This document shows positions 56,201 to 63,629 of a stretch of DNA of 64,000 bases, in pieces (the first letter of the stretch is position 1; every line of letters starts with the position of its first letter). The notes beneath the pieces were generated by a model. It saw nothing but the letters and a program-made list of their open reading frames with translations. It made no database searches and was not told the origin of the DNA. Both the position numbers and the translations under genes were made by a program. The DNA is from CAWAWP01 sp963841205 (GTDB taxonomy: Bacteria > Chloroflexota > Ktedonobacteria > Ktedonobacterales > JADMIN01): assembly GCA_963841205.1 (NCBI GenBank), contig CAWJCH010000019.1, forward strand, positions 124,001 through 188,000, given 5' to 3'.

Positions 56201-56319
56201 TCGTTGGCGACCGCCCCTGGCTGGAGACGATGCCCCTCCTCCAACGCCTCATCGCCTACTGCGCCAGCCTCTATGACGGCAAAGGCGGCCTCGTCCGCGC
56301 CACCGTCCTTGACCGCTGA
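53290..56319 (+). CDS. Dna2-like RecB-family nuclease fused to SF1 helicase
   Basis: 1009 residues; ATG 53290 with AGGAGG upstream. The nuclease domain (125-370) has H166 in LRGSILHAAF, D252 in GRLDFLLQD and E265-x-K267 in LLELKTG. Four cysteines, C141 and C358-x2-C361-x5-C367, match the iron-sulfur ring of Dna2, AddB and Cas4. The helicase follows, with Walker A QGPPGTGKT (581-589), ALVDEASQLT (Walker B), GDERQLPP, QYRMHP and VDRFQGAERR plus ALTRAQRKL, as in Upf1/Dna2. C17, C20 and C27 may form an extra metal site. It likely processes DNA ends or flaps. It is not part of a recognised defence operon. Confidence 0.9.
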   Translation: MEADVAGAAYPTSAPSCFLCPYGDHPCDVPSAEGHILRVAAHGLKGAQPVVLLRQMDGDEVAIVLPEHARQLVTLLLDLPPALLHTLTLRVFHLLRAGDASGQQIDGEPRRLTLRSTSVSAVIFEPDVLLNITDINNAEYCVRQYPLRRMAPSPPTAATLRGSILHAAFRGMLKGEPGEPRAHLDRAIRASDADLALRQLPEDVLAAEAAPHLDALAAWHAAERGNLWDHNVQVRAETFLLAPEVGLRGRLDFLLQDARGGSLLELKTGQVRSDPASLPKREHRWQVYGYQTLLAVRRPADAHRPGATLLYSGTPSRAESYGVPFALRELHRVLDLRNQLVFTHATGHVPKPPGAAKCGRCMLRQTCLRASQLLAWDPPPNDDLADAGDPIAEADAAWFNETYDQLRVEGRAAEAQSTALWRLTPQQRREAGMALGGLQAEGDPQPTPSGEWEYTFRCDNASELREGDQVLLSDGDPIRGEVVTGSILRLSERGVTVWTPERIAHPTLLDRYSSDIVHDRTVRNLWRWLQAPAHLRDLVAGRRAPTFADGPPPVDLPSDLNPEQRTAILRALSAKDFLLIQGPPGTGKTRVVAEIARLAMARGERVLLAAFTNQAVDNVLLRLAGDGHHTFVRLGHALSVDPALHPYRLAEQAARLTATDDADPDTFDAPYPDMITIDQETATTDRAGAPDPETLRKALLRAPLVASTTATWSAERYDGAGEPLTFDLALVDEASQLTTPALLGALRFAKRFVLVGDERQLPPLVVSREASERGLGRSLFVSLSERCGADASVSLRAQYRMHPTICDFPSAEFYDGALEAAGLARTARLDLTFDALDPLRPILDPARPMLFIDLRDGERAGKVSHAQAEVLRRLALALRERGVPADQIGIVAPFRAQVAAVRQRLAASGESEIAVDTVDRFQGAERRIIFLSFGGRITDPAQMPDGRGADFVADPHRLNVALTRAQRKLILVGDRPWLETMPLLQRLIAYCASLYDGKGGLVRATVLDR

Positions 56320-56362
56320 CCGACTCCCGCCTCACGATACCCCACTCTCTCCGCCCACACTC

Positions 56363-56408
56363 TTGACTTTCTAATATAATTAGACTATTTTCTATAGAGA
56401 TTAGAAAT
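56363..56408 (+). promoter_or_regulatory. Promoter with operator palindromes for the TetR operon
   Basis: TTGACT (56363-56368) and TATTTT (56386-56391) are 17 nt apart. The spacer contains the palindrome TCTAATATAATTAGA (56370-56384). A second inverted repeat, TTTCTA-7-TAGAAA (56389-56407), follows directly. Both share a TTTCTAAT-like half-site. This layout suits repression by the TetR protein encoded three genes downstream. Confidence 0.65.
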
Positions 56409-56439
56409 CACGGAAGGCCGTTCCGAAAGGGGACCAACC

Positions 56440-56799
56440 ATGGGCCTGACCTCACCTCGCGCGCTGCTCCATTTCGAGGGCGGCGTCGTCCTCGCCGCGG
56501 GCGTGTTGGCCTATTGGCACATCGGCGGCAACTGGCTGCTCTTCGCGGTCCTGCTCCTCGCCCCAGACGTCGGCATGCTCGGCTACCTCACCAACCCGCG
56601 CGTCGGCGCCGCCGTCTATAACCTCTTCCACCTGCCGCTCTGGCCCGCAGTCCTCGTCTTCTTGGGCTGGTTCGGCGGCGAGCCTCTCGCCCTGCAAATT
56701 GGCCTGATCTGGCTCTGCCACCTCGGCATGGACCACCTGGCGGGCTACGGCTTCAAGTACCCGACCGAGTTCAAGGACACCCATCTCCAGCGAGTATGA
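56440..56799 (+). CDS. DUF4260 family membrane protein
   Basis: 119 residues, ATG 56440 with a GGGGA site. Hydrophobic helices: VVLAAGVLAYWHIGGNWLLF, LLLAPDVGMLGYL and PLWPAVLVFLGWFGG. The ending CHLGMDHLAGYGFKYPTEFK, DTHLQRV is the DUF4260 signature. Function unknown; often found in small TetR-controlled operons. Its TGA overlaps an ATG of the next gene (ATGA). Confidence 0.87.
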   Translation: MGLTSPRALLHFEGGVVLAAGVLAYWHIGGNWLLFAVLLLAPDVGMLGYLTNPRVGAAVYNLFHLPLWPAVLVFLGWFGGEPLALQIGLIWLCHLGMDHLAGYGFKYPTEFKDTHLQRV

Positions 56800-56834
56800 C
56801 GAATCCTTCCGATGTTTCGAGAGGAGCAAAAGCA

Positions 56835-57668
56835 ATGCAGACACTGTTTCTTCCCCGACCCGGCGGCGCCATCGCCTACGATGACCGTGGCAGCGGCCCG
56901 CTCGTCCTCTGCGTCCCCGGCATGGGCGACCTCCGCGCCGAGTATCGCTTCCTGGCCGAGCAATTGGCCGCCGCCGGGCGCCGCGTGGTGACGATGGACC
57001 TCCGCGGCCACGGCGAGTCAAGCGTTGGCTGGGACGACTACTCAAAGGTTGCTATCGGCTCCGACATCGTCGCGCTCATCCGCCACCTCAACTCCGGACC
57101 CGCCACGGTCATCGGCGCCTCATATGCCGCGGGGGCCGCGCTTTTCGCCACCGCCGAGACGCCCGCTCTGATCGTGGGGATCGTGTTGATCGGTCCGTTC
57201 GTCCGCGCGCACGGGTCCGAGACGAAGCAGCGTCGCGACCGCGCACTCTACGCACTGCTCTTCGCACGCCTCTGGGGCGTCACCCTGTGGAAGTCATACT
57301 TTCCACGATTCTTCCCGACCCGCAAGCCAGATGACTTCGCGGCCTACCTGCGCGCGTTGGCGGCGAACCTACGCCAGCCGGGGCGACTGCTCGCGCTCCG
57401 CGCGATGATGACTACGCGGCAGGTGGACGCGGAGACCGTCATCCCGCAAGTCCATACGCCAACACTCGTCATCATGGGCACACGCGACCCCGACTTCCCT
57501 TCGCCCGCGCAAGAGGCACAGTGGATCGCAGAGCACCTCCACGGCAGCCTCCGCATGATCGACGGCGCCGGCCACTACCCGCATGTGGAGTTCCCCGAGC
57601 AGGCGGGGCGCGCTGTTGTGGGCTTCCTGCAGTCGGTGAGGGCAGAGGAGGCATCGCATGGCCGCTAG
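56835..57668 (+). CDS. Alpha/beta hydrolase
   Basis: 277 residues from ATG 56835 (GAGAGGAG 8 nt upstream). An ATG at 56796 overlaps the previous stop and would add 13 residues. Motifs: LVLCVPGMGDLRAEYRFLAE, MDLRGHGESS, the elbow VIGASYAAGAAL with Ser, the acid region VIMGTRDPDFPS, and His in GAGHYPHVEFPEQ. The catalytic residues are intact. It overlaps the TetR gene by 11 nt. Confidence 0.88.
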   Translation: MQTLFLPRPGGAIAYDDRGSGPLVLCVPGMGDLRAEYRFLAEQLAAAGRRVVTMDLRGHGESSVGWDDYSKVAIGSDIVALIRHLNSGPATVIGASYAAGAALFATAETPALIVGIVLIGPFVRAHGSETKQRRDRALYALLFARLWGVTLWKSYFPRFFPTRKPDDFAAYLRALAANLRQPGRLLALRAMMTTRQVDAETVIPQVHTPTLVIMGTRDPDFPSPAQEAQWIAEHLHGSLRMIDGAGHYPHVEFPEQAGRAVVGFLQSVRAEEASHGR

Positions 57669-58254
57669 GGCCGGACTCTCAAAGCCGGCGGTGGTCCAAG
57701 CGGCGGCTGAGATGGCGAATGCCGAGGGCCTCGAAGAGGTGAGCCTGACCGCGCTCGCCGAGCACTTCAAGGTCCGCACGCCCACGCTCTACCACTACAT
57801 CGACGGGGTCGCGGGACTGCGGCGCGAGCTGGCGTTGCTAGGCCTCCGCGAGCAGCGCGACGCCTTCGGTCGCGCGGTGATGGGCAAGGCAGGTGCGGAC
57901 GCAATCATCGCCCTGGCGGGGACGTTCCGCGACTACATCAAGGCGCATCTGGGGGTCTACGCGGCGACCGTGCGCACTGCCGCCGACACCGATGATGCCG
58001 AACTCCAGGCCGCGCAGGCCGAGGTCGTGGATATCGCCGCGATGGCCCTCTCCGCCTACGCACTCTCGCCAGACGACACCATCCACGCAGTGCGGGCGCT
58101 CCGTTGCGTCGTCCATGGCATCGCGACATTGGAATTAGCAGGCGGCTTCGGCCTGCCACAGGACGTGGACGAGACCTTTCGCCGGCTTGTCGCGGCATAC
58201 CTCAAAGAACTCGACCGCCAACGCAAGGGGGGTTCTCGTGAAGACACCTTCTAG
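57658..58254 (+). CDS. TetR family regulator (WHG-type C-terminal domain)
   Basis: 198 residues. N-terminal HTH: AVVQAAAEMANAEGLEEVSL, then TALAEHFKVRTPTLYHYIDG. The C-terminal ligand domain ends AVRALRCVVHGIATLELAGG, then FGLPQDVDETFRRLV, as in the TetR_C_33/WHG group. It overlaps the hydrolase gene by 11 nt and the next gene by 17 nt, so it is within the operon it probably controls through the palindromes at 56370-56407. Confidence 0.9.
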   Translation: MAARAGLSKPAVVQAAAEMANAEGLEEVSLTALAEHFKVRTPTLYHYIDGVAGLRRELALLGLREQRDAFGRAVMGKAGADAIIALAGTFRDYIKAHLGVYAATVRTAADTDDAELQAAQAEVVDIAAMALSAYALSPDDTIHAVRALRCVVHGIATLELAGGFGLPQDVDETFRRLVAAYLKELDRQRKGGSREDTF

Positions 58255-58636
58255 CAACGACCCTCTTAGGCCGCGAGAAGGCGACAAACCAGTGACCCTG
58301 AGCGCATTTCAGACGCTGAACCTTGCGGTCGCCTTCCTGCTTGAGCTTTGCGTTCTCGCGGCGCTGGTGTACTGGGGCTTTTCTTCGGGAGGAGGTCTGC
58401 CGACGAGGCTCGCGCTAGGGTTTGGCGCGCCACTCGTGGCGGCGGTTGGATGGGGACTCTTCCTCGCGCCACGAGCGACCGTCTCGCTCGGACAGCCATG
58501 GGGCGGCCTGCTAAAGGCCGCCGTCTTCCTCACCGCATCTCTCGCGCTCTACGCGGCGGGAGAGGCCACGCTCGCCTGGGTATTCTTGCTAGCGGTCATA
58601 GTGAATCAGGCGCTGATGCGTCTCTGGAAGTCGTGA
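58238..58636 (+). CDS. DUF2568 (YrdB-like) membrane protein
   Basis: 132 residues from GTG 58238 (GGGGGG 5 nt upstream); GTG 58292 would give 114 residues and is closer to the usual family start. Helices: LNLAVAFLLELCVLAALVYW, GFGAPLVAAVGWGLFLAP, LLKAAVFLTASLALYAAGE and LAWVFLLAVIVNQAL. The LELC and WGxFLAPRA motifs fit DUF2568. It is the last gene of the TetR operon. Confidence 0.85.
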   Translation: MKTPSSNDPLRPREGDKPVTLSAFQTLNLAVAFLLELCVLAALVYWGFSSGGGLPTRLALGFGAPLVAAVGWGLFLAPRATVSLGQPWGGLLKAAVFLTASLALYAAGEATLAWVFLLAVIVNQALMRLWKS

Positions 58637-58925
58637 GGGGAGCGTGCGAGAGCGCTACGCCGACATGCCGTTAACGATGTATTGGACTATCAATCAGGAT
58701 CCACGATCGATCGCCGAGCAGAAGGTGCATATCGAGCAGAAGGTCGCCGAGTACGGATGGCGCGTTGCCAGATTCGCGGAGGAACCCGAAGAGAGCGCGT
58801 CCTATGACGATCTCGACAGTCGTCCTGTCTTTAAAAGCCTACTCCTCGACGAGGCAGGGGAAACCTGTAATGTCATCATGTGCGACGAGACGAGCTGGTG
58901 GGCGCGCAGTGAAGAGATCGGTTAT

Positions 58926-59239
58926 GTCATCTACCCCATGACTGAAGTCGGGGGCTTGCAGCTGGCCCGGAACGACAAAGCCGCCGCGTCTGGCCTGATG
59001 ACAGAGGCCCGGCAGAACCGAAGCCCTGCCGCGGGTGCATCATCGGATGCGAACGCCAACCATTTTGCGCTGGCAACGATTCCTGCCAGCAACGCCGCAC
59101 TAGTTCGGGTGGGAAGGTGCGGTGCAAACTGTTATCCCCGGCGAACCAGGGTGCCTCAGCACCTTGGTCGTCTACCACGAAAGAAAAGAGACGGCGCTTA
59201 CCCCATGCCTGAAGGCCGGGGCCTCCGCGCCGGAGAAAG
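58926..59239. mobile_element. Passive IS200/IS605-type element of a second kind (314 bp)
   Basis: It follows TTAT (58922-58925). One end has the hairpin CCCCATGACTGAAGTCGGGGG and the other has CCCCATGCCTGAAGGCCGGGG. Inside, ACCAGGGTGC and GCACCTTGGT form a further hairpin. No ORF and no target duplication are seen. Removing it restores GGT TAT GTG AGC CTC in the recombinase. The GT at both sides makes the ends ambiguous by 2 nt. Confidence 0.78.
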
Positions 59240-60145
59240 GTGAGCCTCCGTATTCTGCGCGAAAAGGGCTGCTCAGTGGGAAACCGCAGCCGACGATTGG
59301 GATATCAATAAGCCCCTTTCTGAAAGCGGTTCGATCATGTGGGGCATCGCGCTGAGCCAAAACGCAAGCTACTCTCGGGAGTTATCCTTTCACTCCCGCA
59401 AGGGCAAGATGGCTAAAGCAAGGGAAGGCTACAGCAACGGAACACCTGTCGATGGCTATCGAGCGCCAGAATTACCCGTCGAACCTACAGCAACGGTGCA
59501 AGACTTCCAGCGCATGCGACGGCGCATCGTATACGAGCGGCATCCAATCCACTTCGCCGGACTCCAGAAGATCGGCGAGCTGGCGGCACAGCAACATCCC
59601 GTCCTTTGGCATAGCGCCATCGCCAACGAACTCAATCGGCTGGGGGTTCCGTATCACATCCAGCGCGGGACAAGGGATGAGTGGACACCCGTGCGCGTCG
59701 CGATGGTGCTGAGAAGCCATTATCCGCGCGAGTTTGTGGCTGATGGAGGCAAAGGCTCCATCCAACTGCCGGACGGCGAAGATGTTGAGGGTCTACATGT
59801 CGCCGCATGGCCGTTCGAGCAATGGCAACGCATAGTCGACAATCAGAGGATCGCCGGAGGCCGACCGCCGCGCAACAAGCAGTTGAGTATCGCACCCCTC
59901 CAGAACCTGCTGACCTGCTCGCATTGCGGCCACACCATGCGCTACCGAGACGACCACCAGAAGAAGCAAGGCGTCTCCCATATCTACAGCTACTACGTCT
60001 GTCTTGATCGCCTTACCGACCCTTGCCCGGCGCACGAAGACCGCAAGCATGGCATCTCGGTACCCTCGTCGACAATTCACCAACAGTTCGGGCAACTGCT
60101 TGAGCTTTTTGGGACCTGGCTTCCAGATGCATTGGAGTACTTGAC

Positions 60146-60395
60146 CACTCCCCACGGCTGAAGCCGGAGGATTCTCGGGCTGACCACCGCTCACCTAGCG
60201 AGCTAGGAGCGTCTTACACGGTCATGTCGTGGCCCGAAGCCACCTCCACACGCGTCGATTCCCGCAGGCCCTGCGGTAGGGGGGCGAGTATGGCAGACCT
60301 GGTTGGTGGTTGTCCGGTTGTCGGGAGTGCCTGACGGCGCGCGGCGCTTCCTCCCCGTGGGGGGACCGAGGGGTCTTCGCGCCACATTCTTTGAT
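60146..60395 (+). mobile_element. Passive IS200/IS605-type element, copy 3 (250 bp, diverged)
   Basis: It begins after TTGAC (60141-60145) and ends at GAT 60395. Same plan as copies 1 and 2 but clearly more diverged; the CCGCAGG/CCTGCGG and GTGGCCCGAAGCCAC hairpins are conserved. Removing it joins TTG AC to A AGG AGG GAG TAT, restoring the recombinase frame. Confidence 0.8.
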
Positions 60396-61122
60396 AAGGA
60401 GGGAGTATGCCCGCTCAGACGCTGGCGAGGTCAACTCCGTCTTGGAATATCAAGCCAAGAAAGCTCAGTTCATGTCGCGCAAAAAGAAGATCGACGACAT
60501 GTACGAGTTGGACGCCATCGACCGTGCCGAATATCTCAGGAGGCTCGAACAACTACGTCGCGACGAAACGATGCTGCCCACGCCGATCTCGATAGGGAAG
60601 GGCTTCGACCACCAGCTGCGAATGGCGAGCGAAATCGCCTCCACAGCGACGCGCTGGGAACAACTCAGCGGGCATCCAAGTTTGCGCTATAAGCTTGCCC
60701 ACATCCTCTTCGAACCACAAGGCTTGCTCTATGACACCCGAGACGGCTATATAGTCGGTGTGCGGCCCGCGCCAGACTTCTACGACCTGCTCAAGCAAAT
60801 GCTCTCGCGATTAGGATGGGTAGAGCAGGAGCCAGGACTCCGATGGAACGTTCAGCCGATGGGGAAGTCGTACCAGCGGCGGCTGATACGCTTCCCGGAG
60901 ATCATCCATCTCCTCAAGACAGCCAGTGGGCCGCTCACCAGGGGGGAGGTCATCGAACGCCTTGGCGTGACACCCTCAACCGCTTTCCGTACTCTCACGT
61001 CGCTCGCCAAGGAGGGTCTGGTGCGCATGACACATCATAGAGAGGGTGCGCACCACTGGGACACCTACACCTGGGTCGAATCGTCGGCGCCGATCCCGTT
61101 CCGGCACCCAAGAGGCCAGGGA

Positions 61123-61551
61123 TCAAGCACCTTTCATCACTCCTGAGACTATATAGTGCACCTCGGCGGCCATGACGAGCGATTGAATCCGGCGCCGCGC
61201 GACCTCCACCTTCTCGGCGTTACCGAACGTGAGCGTACCGAGCACGGCAACGGCCTCGTGCAGCACTCCGCTTTGCGTGAGAAAGCGCTCGTAGGCCAGC
61301 TCGTCGAGGGCGAGCGTCGAGACGATGGCGACGGCAAAGATCTCTTGCGGGCCAGTTGTGGGTCGCGGCTGACCGCTCTGTCTTCGCAAGCTATGCACCG
61401 AAGGCCGCGCGACGTTCCACGCGTTGGCGGCAGTGGCGCGGTCGCGATGGAGTGCTCGCCGGAAGACGAGCGTGTATTCTGAGACGCCGAACCTCACCGG
61501 TACCCACACCTCTCCACACATGGCCTGGAGCACATGCTCCGCACGGCGCAC
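61123..61551 (-). pseudogene. Possible oxygenase MpaB/DUF2236-like fragment
   Basis: 142 residues with no clear start. The C-terminal half (AYERFLTQSGVLHEAVAVLG, then TLTFGNAEKVEVARRRIQSL) resembles the DUF2236 segment ...T...vFGt.eea..aarri..., but the conserved His residues of the family are not evident. It overlaps the recombinase end by 24 nt and is probably a decayed fragment. Weak call. Confidence 0.3.
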
Positions 61552-61792
61552 TCAAAGCCAAAGACGATATAGCTGAGGCGCAGTAACGGCTGAGGCCCAC
61601 TATAGCCAGAGCGGTTCGCAGTACCGCATCCCTCGCTGGCGAGTCATCCACTTGCGCTTGGGCGGCAAGTTTCATGCCAGATCGGGACTGAAAGCTGGAA
61701 CTGGGGAGGTCTATCAGGCGTCTAAATGTCGCGGTGCGCGGGAGACGACAGGCACACCATCCCGCATCGCTGCGGTCGACGGTGAGGGCGAC

Positions 61793-62932
61793 CTAGCCGG
61801 CGGCGACGACGAAGTCGAGCAGTGCTGTGAGGGCGGTATAGGCATCCTGCGCTTCGGGGGCGTCCGATGCGGCCGAATCGAGGGCGACGCGGGCGAGGGA
61901 GTGCTGCTCTTGGAGCGCGGTGCGGACATGGGCGCGGGCATGTGTCCGGTCGAGGACTCCTAGGGCTTGCGCGATCTGGTCCTCCGTTGAGGGGCCGGCT
62001 TCGTGGTAGATGCGCTCGAGCGCGGCGCGATCGGCCTGGGAAGCGGTGTGCAGGGCGTGGATGACGGGGAGGCTCATCTTCTTGCGGCGAAGATCGCCCG
62101 CCGGGGACTTGCCGAGGTCCTCCGCCGCCCAGATGCCCAGCAGGTCGTCGCGCATCTGGAATGCCAGGCCGAGGTGCCGGCCGAAGGCGGCGAGATCGCG
62201 CGCGACGCTCCTCGCTTCTGGGGTGGCGAGGAGCGCGCCCAACTCGGTGGCGACGGCCATCAGCGAGGCGGTCTTGCGGTCGATCATCGCGAGGTAGAGG
62301 GTGGGGGAGATGTCCTGGTGGCCTTCGTAGCTCATGTCGAGGAATTGGCCCTCGCAGAGCTCAAGGCAGGCACGATCGAGGAGTGCCGCCAGCTGCACGA
62401 CGAGCGCGGGATTCACGTCGGCATCGGCGAGGCGCCAGAGCGAGGAGCGGGCCATGGCGAAGATGCCGTCGCCGGTGTTGATGGCTTGTGGGGTGCCCCA
62501 AAGCTTCCAGAGGGTGGGGCGATGGTGGCGCTCGGCGTCGCCGTCTTCGATGTCGTCGTGAACCAGCGAGAAATTGTGGACCAACTCGATGCTCACCGCT
62601 GCGGGAACGGCGCGCCGAACGAGGCGCTCGCGCTCGGTCGCACCTAGCCAGCCGCGGCCCGCGGCGAGATCGCAGGCCAGGAGCAGGAGGGTGGGGCGAA
62701 GGAGCTTGCCCGGCTGCCACTCCATCGGCTCGAGCGCGGCGGTGCGCCAGCCTAGGTGATACTCGATCTCGGCGTGGAACTCGTCCAGCAAGGGCACTGC
62801 CTCTTGTGTCTGGTCAGTCGCGCGACGGGCGGTTGTCAGGGCGTCGCGGAGGCCGTCGCCTAGCTGGGCGCGGTAGCGCGAGAGGACCTGCTGGACCTCA
62901 GCGGTCAATGTGGCAGCTTGGCCGGGTGCCAA
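61793..62932 (-). CDS. Polyprenyl diphosphate synthase (GGPP synthase-like)
   Basis: 379 residues. First Asp-rich motif in NFSLVHDDIEDGDAERHHRP, second in LAFQMRDDLLGIWAAEDLGK, with GKLLRPTLLLLACDL before and GQFLDMSYEG between. The DDLLGIW form is common in actinobacterial and Chloroflexota geranylgeranyl-type synthases. It condenses IPP with allylic diphosphates for carotenoids, quinones or lipids. Chain length cannot be judged from this. It is followed by no pathway partner in the window. Confidence 0.92.
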   Translation of the reverse strand: MAPGQAATLTAEVQQVLSRYRAQLGDGLRDALTTARRATDQTQEAVPLLDEFHAEIEYHLGWRTAALEPMEWQPGKLLRPTLLLLACDLAAGRGWLGATERERLVRRAVPAAVSIELVHNFSLVHDDIEDGDAERHHRPTLWKLWGTPQAINTGDGIFAMARSSLWRLADADVNPALVVQLAALLDRACLELCEGQFLDMSYEGHQDISPTLYLAMIDRKTASLMAVATELGALLATPEARSVARDLAAFGRHLGLAFQMRDDLLGIWAAEDLGKSPAGDLRRKKMSLPVIHALHTASQADRAALERIYHEAGPSTEDQIAQALGVLDRTHARAHVRTALQEQHSLARVALDSAASDAPEAQDAYTALTALLDFVVAAG

Positions 62933-62987
62933 GGGATTCTCCTAGCTCGATGGTGCGCGGACCGGGGCGAGGGGGATGTACGCTTTC

Positions 62988-63464
62988 TTAGGCTAGCGCT
63001 TGGAAGGCGAAGAAGGCAACGCCGACGACCACCACGAGGATCGCCAACACTCGCACGGCCCGCACGATGCCGCCGAAATGGCGCACGGGGGCGCAGACGC
63101 CGCAGTAGCGATAGGTGACGTGATAGCGATGGCTGCGTAGGCCGTCGCGCACGATCTCGACGGCGTCGTCGCGGACGGCGGTGTGGTTCAGCTCGCAGAT
63201 GTAACGGTCGCAGCCCTTGCAGCGCCCAGTATCTACATAGTGTGCGAAGACAGAGGTGGACCATTGCTGTGGCTGAACGGCAACTCCGCAGACGTAGCAG
63301 ATGTGCTCGTGGGCACGGCTGACGAGGCGGGTGGCGCACGGCTGATGCTCTTCGAAGCTGAAGTGATCGATGCAAAGGTAGTGGCGGCAACCTGTGCAGC
63401 GGCCCGCCGATTCGAGGCCGCACTCCCTGCATGAGGGGATGGGGTGCGCGCTGTTTTCGATCAT
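62988..63464 (-). CDS. Cysteine-rich zinc-binding membrane protein
   Basis: 158 residues from ATG 63464. The N terminus has tandem CxxC/His units (SCRECGLESAGRCTGCRHYL, CIDHFSFEEHQPC) like a B-box or AN1-type zinc fold. Two more follow (HICYVCGVAV, GRCKGCDRYICELNH). A basic stretch precedes YRYCGVCAPVRH, and a C-terminal membrane helix (VLAILVVVVGVAFFAFQAL) ends the protein. It is probably tail-anchored with a cytoplasmic zinc domain. No named family recognised. A good promoter lies upstream. Confidence 0.72.
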   Translation of the reverse strand: MIENSAHPIPSCRECGLESAGRCTGCRHYLCIDHFSFEEHQPCATRLVSRAHEHICYVCGVAVQPQQWSTSVFAHYVDTGRCKGCDRYICELNHTAVRDDAVEIVRDGLRSHRYHVTYRYCGVCAPVRHFGGIVRAVRVLAILVVVVGVAFFAFQALA

Positions 63465-63512
63465 CGCTTCGTCGCCCCCGACGGCCGTTGGTGCGTCAAC
63501 AGTATCCCGTCG

Positions 63513-63542
63513 AGTATAGCAGTGACGCCGTGGAGGGGTCAA
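63513..63542 (-). promoter_or_regulatory. Promoter for the cysteine-rich protein
   Basis: Minus strand: TTGACC (63542-63537), 18-nt spacer, TATACT (63518-63513). The start would be near 63506, about 42 nt before the ATG. Confidence 0.6.
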
Positions 63543-63568
63543 GCGCGCAGCGGACCCGATGGGTGCGG

Positions 63569-63574
63569 TAGAAT
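63569..63574 (+). promoter_or_regulatory. Candidate -10 box (TAGAAT) for queC
   Basis: TAGAAT within GGTAGAATACGAG, like the box at 9507. No clear -35. No preQ1 riboswitch core was recognised in the 55-nt leader. Confidence 0.3.
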
Positions 63575-63629
63575 ACGAGATTGAGAAGCTTTTGACCTGC
63601 GCTTTCTTCATGTTGTGAGGATCTCCAAT

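Larger units (their letters stand above)
58644..61146 (+). pseudogene. Large serine recombinase split by two passive elements
   Basis: Three pieces: 58644-58925, 59240-60145 and 60396-61146. Joined, they give 646 codons including the stop, after dropping one extra base near 59270. Piece 1 is a worn resolvase domain (MYWTINQDPRSIAEQ, SRPVFKSLLLDE, DETSWWARSEEIGY); the expected catalytic Ser is Asn. Piece 2 continues VSLRILREKG, then AQWETAADDWDINKPLSESG, MWGIALSQNASYSRELS, KGKMAKAREGYSNGTPVDGY and the zinc ribbon LLTCSHCGHTMRYRDD with YYVCLDRLTDPCP. Piece 3 has a coiled coil (KKKIDDMYELDAIDRAEYLR) and an added winged-helix-like end (LTRGEVIERLGVTPSTAFRT). Confidence 0.87.

Noticed and set aside
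63575..63629. preQ1 riboswitch in the queC leader
   Set aside because: The short leader lacks the conserved preQ1 core and hairpin; nothing beyond a ribosome site was seen.
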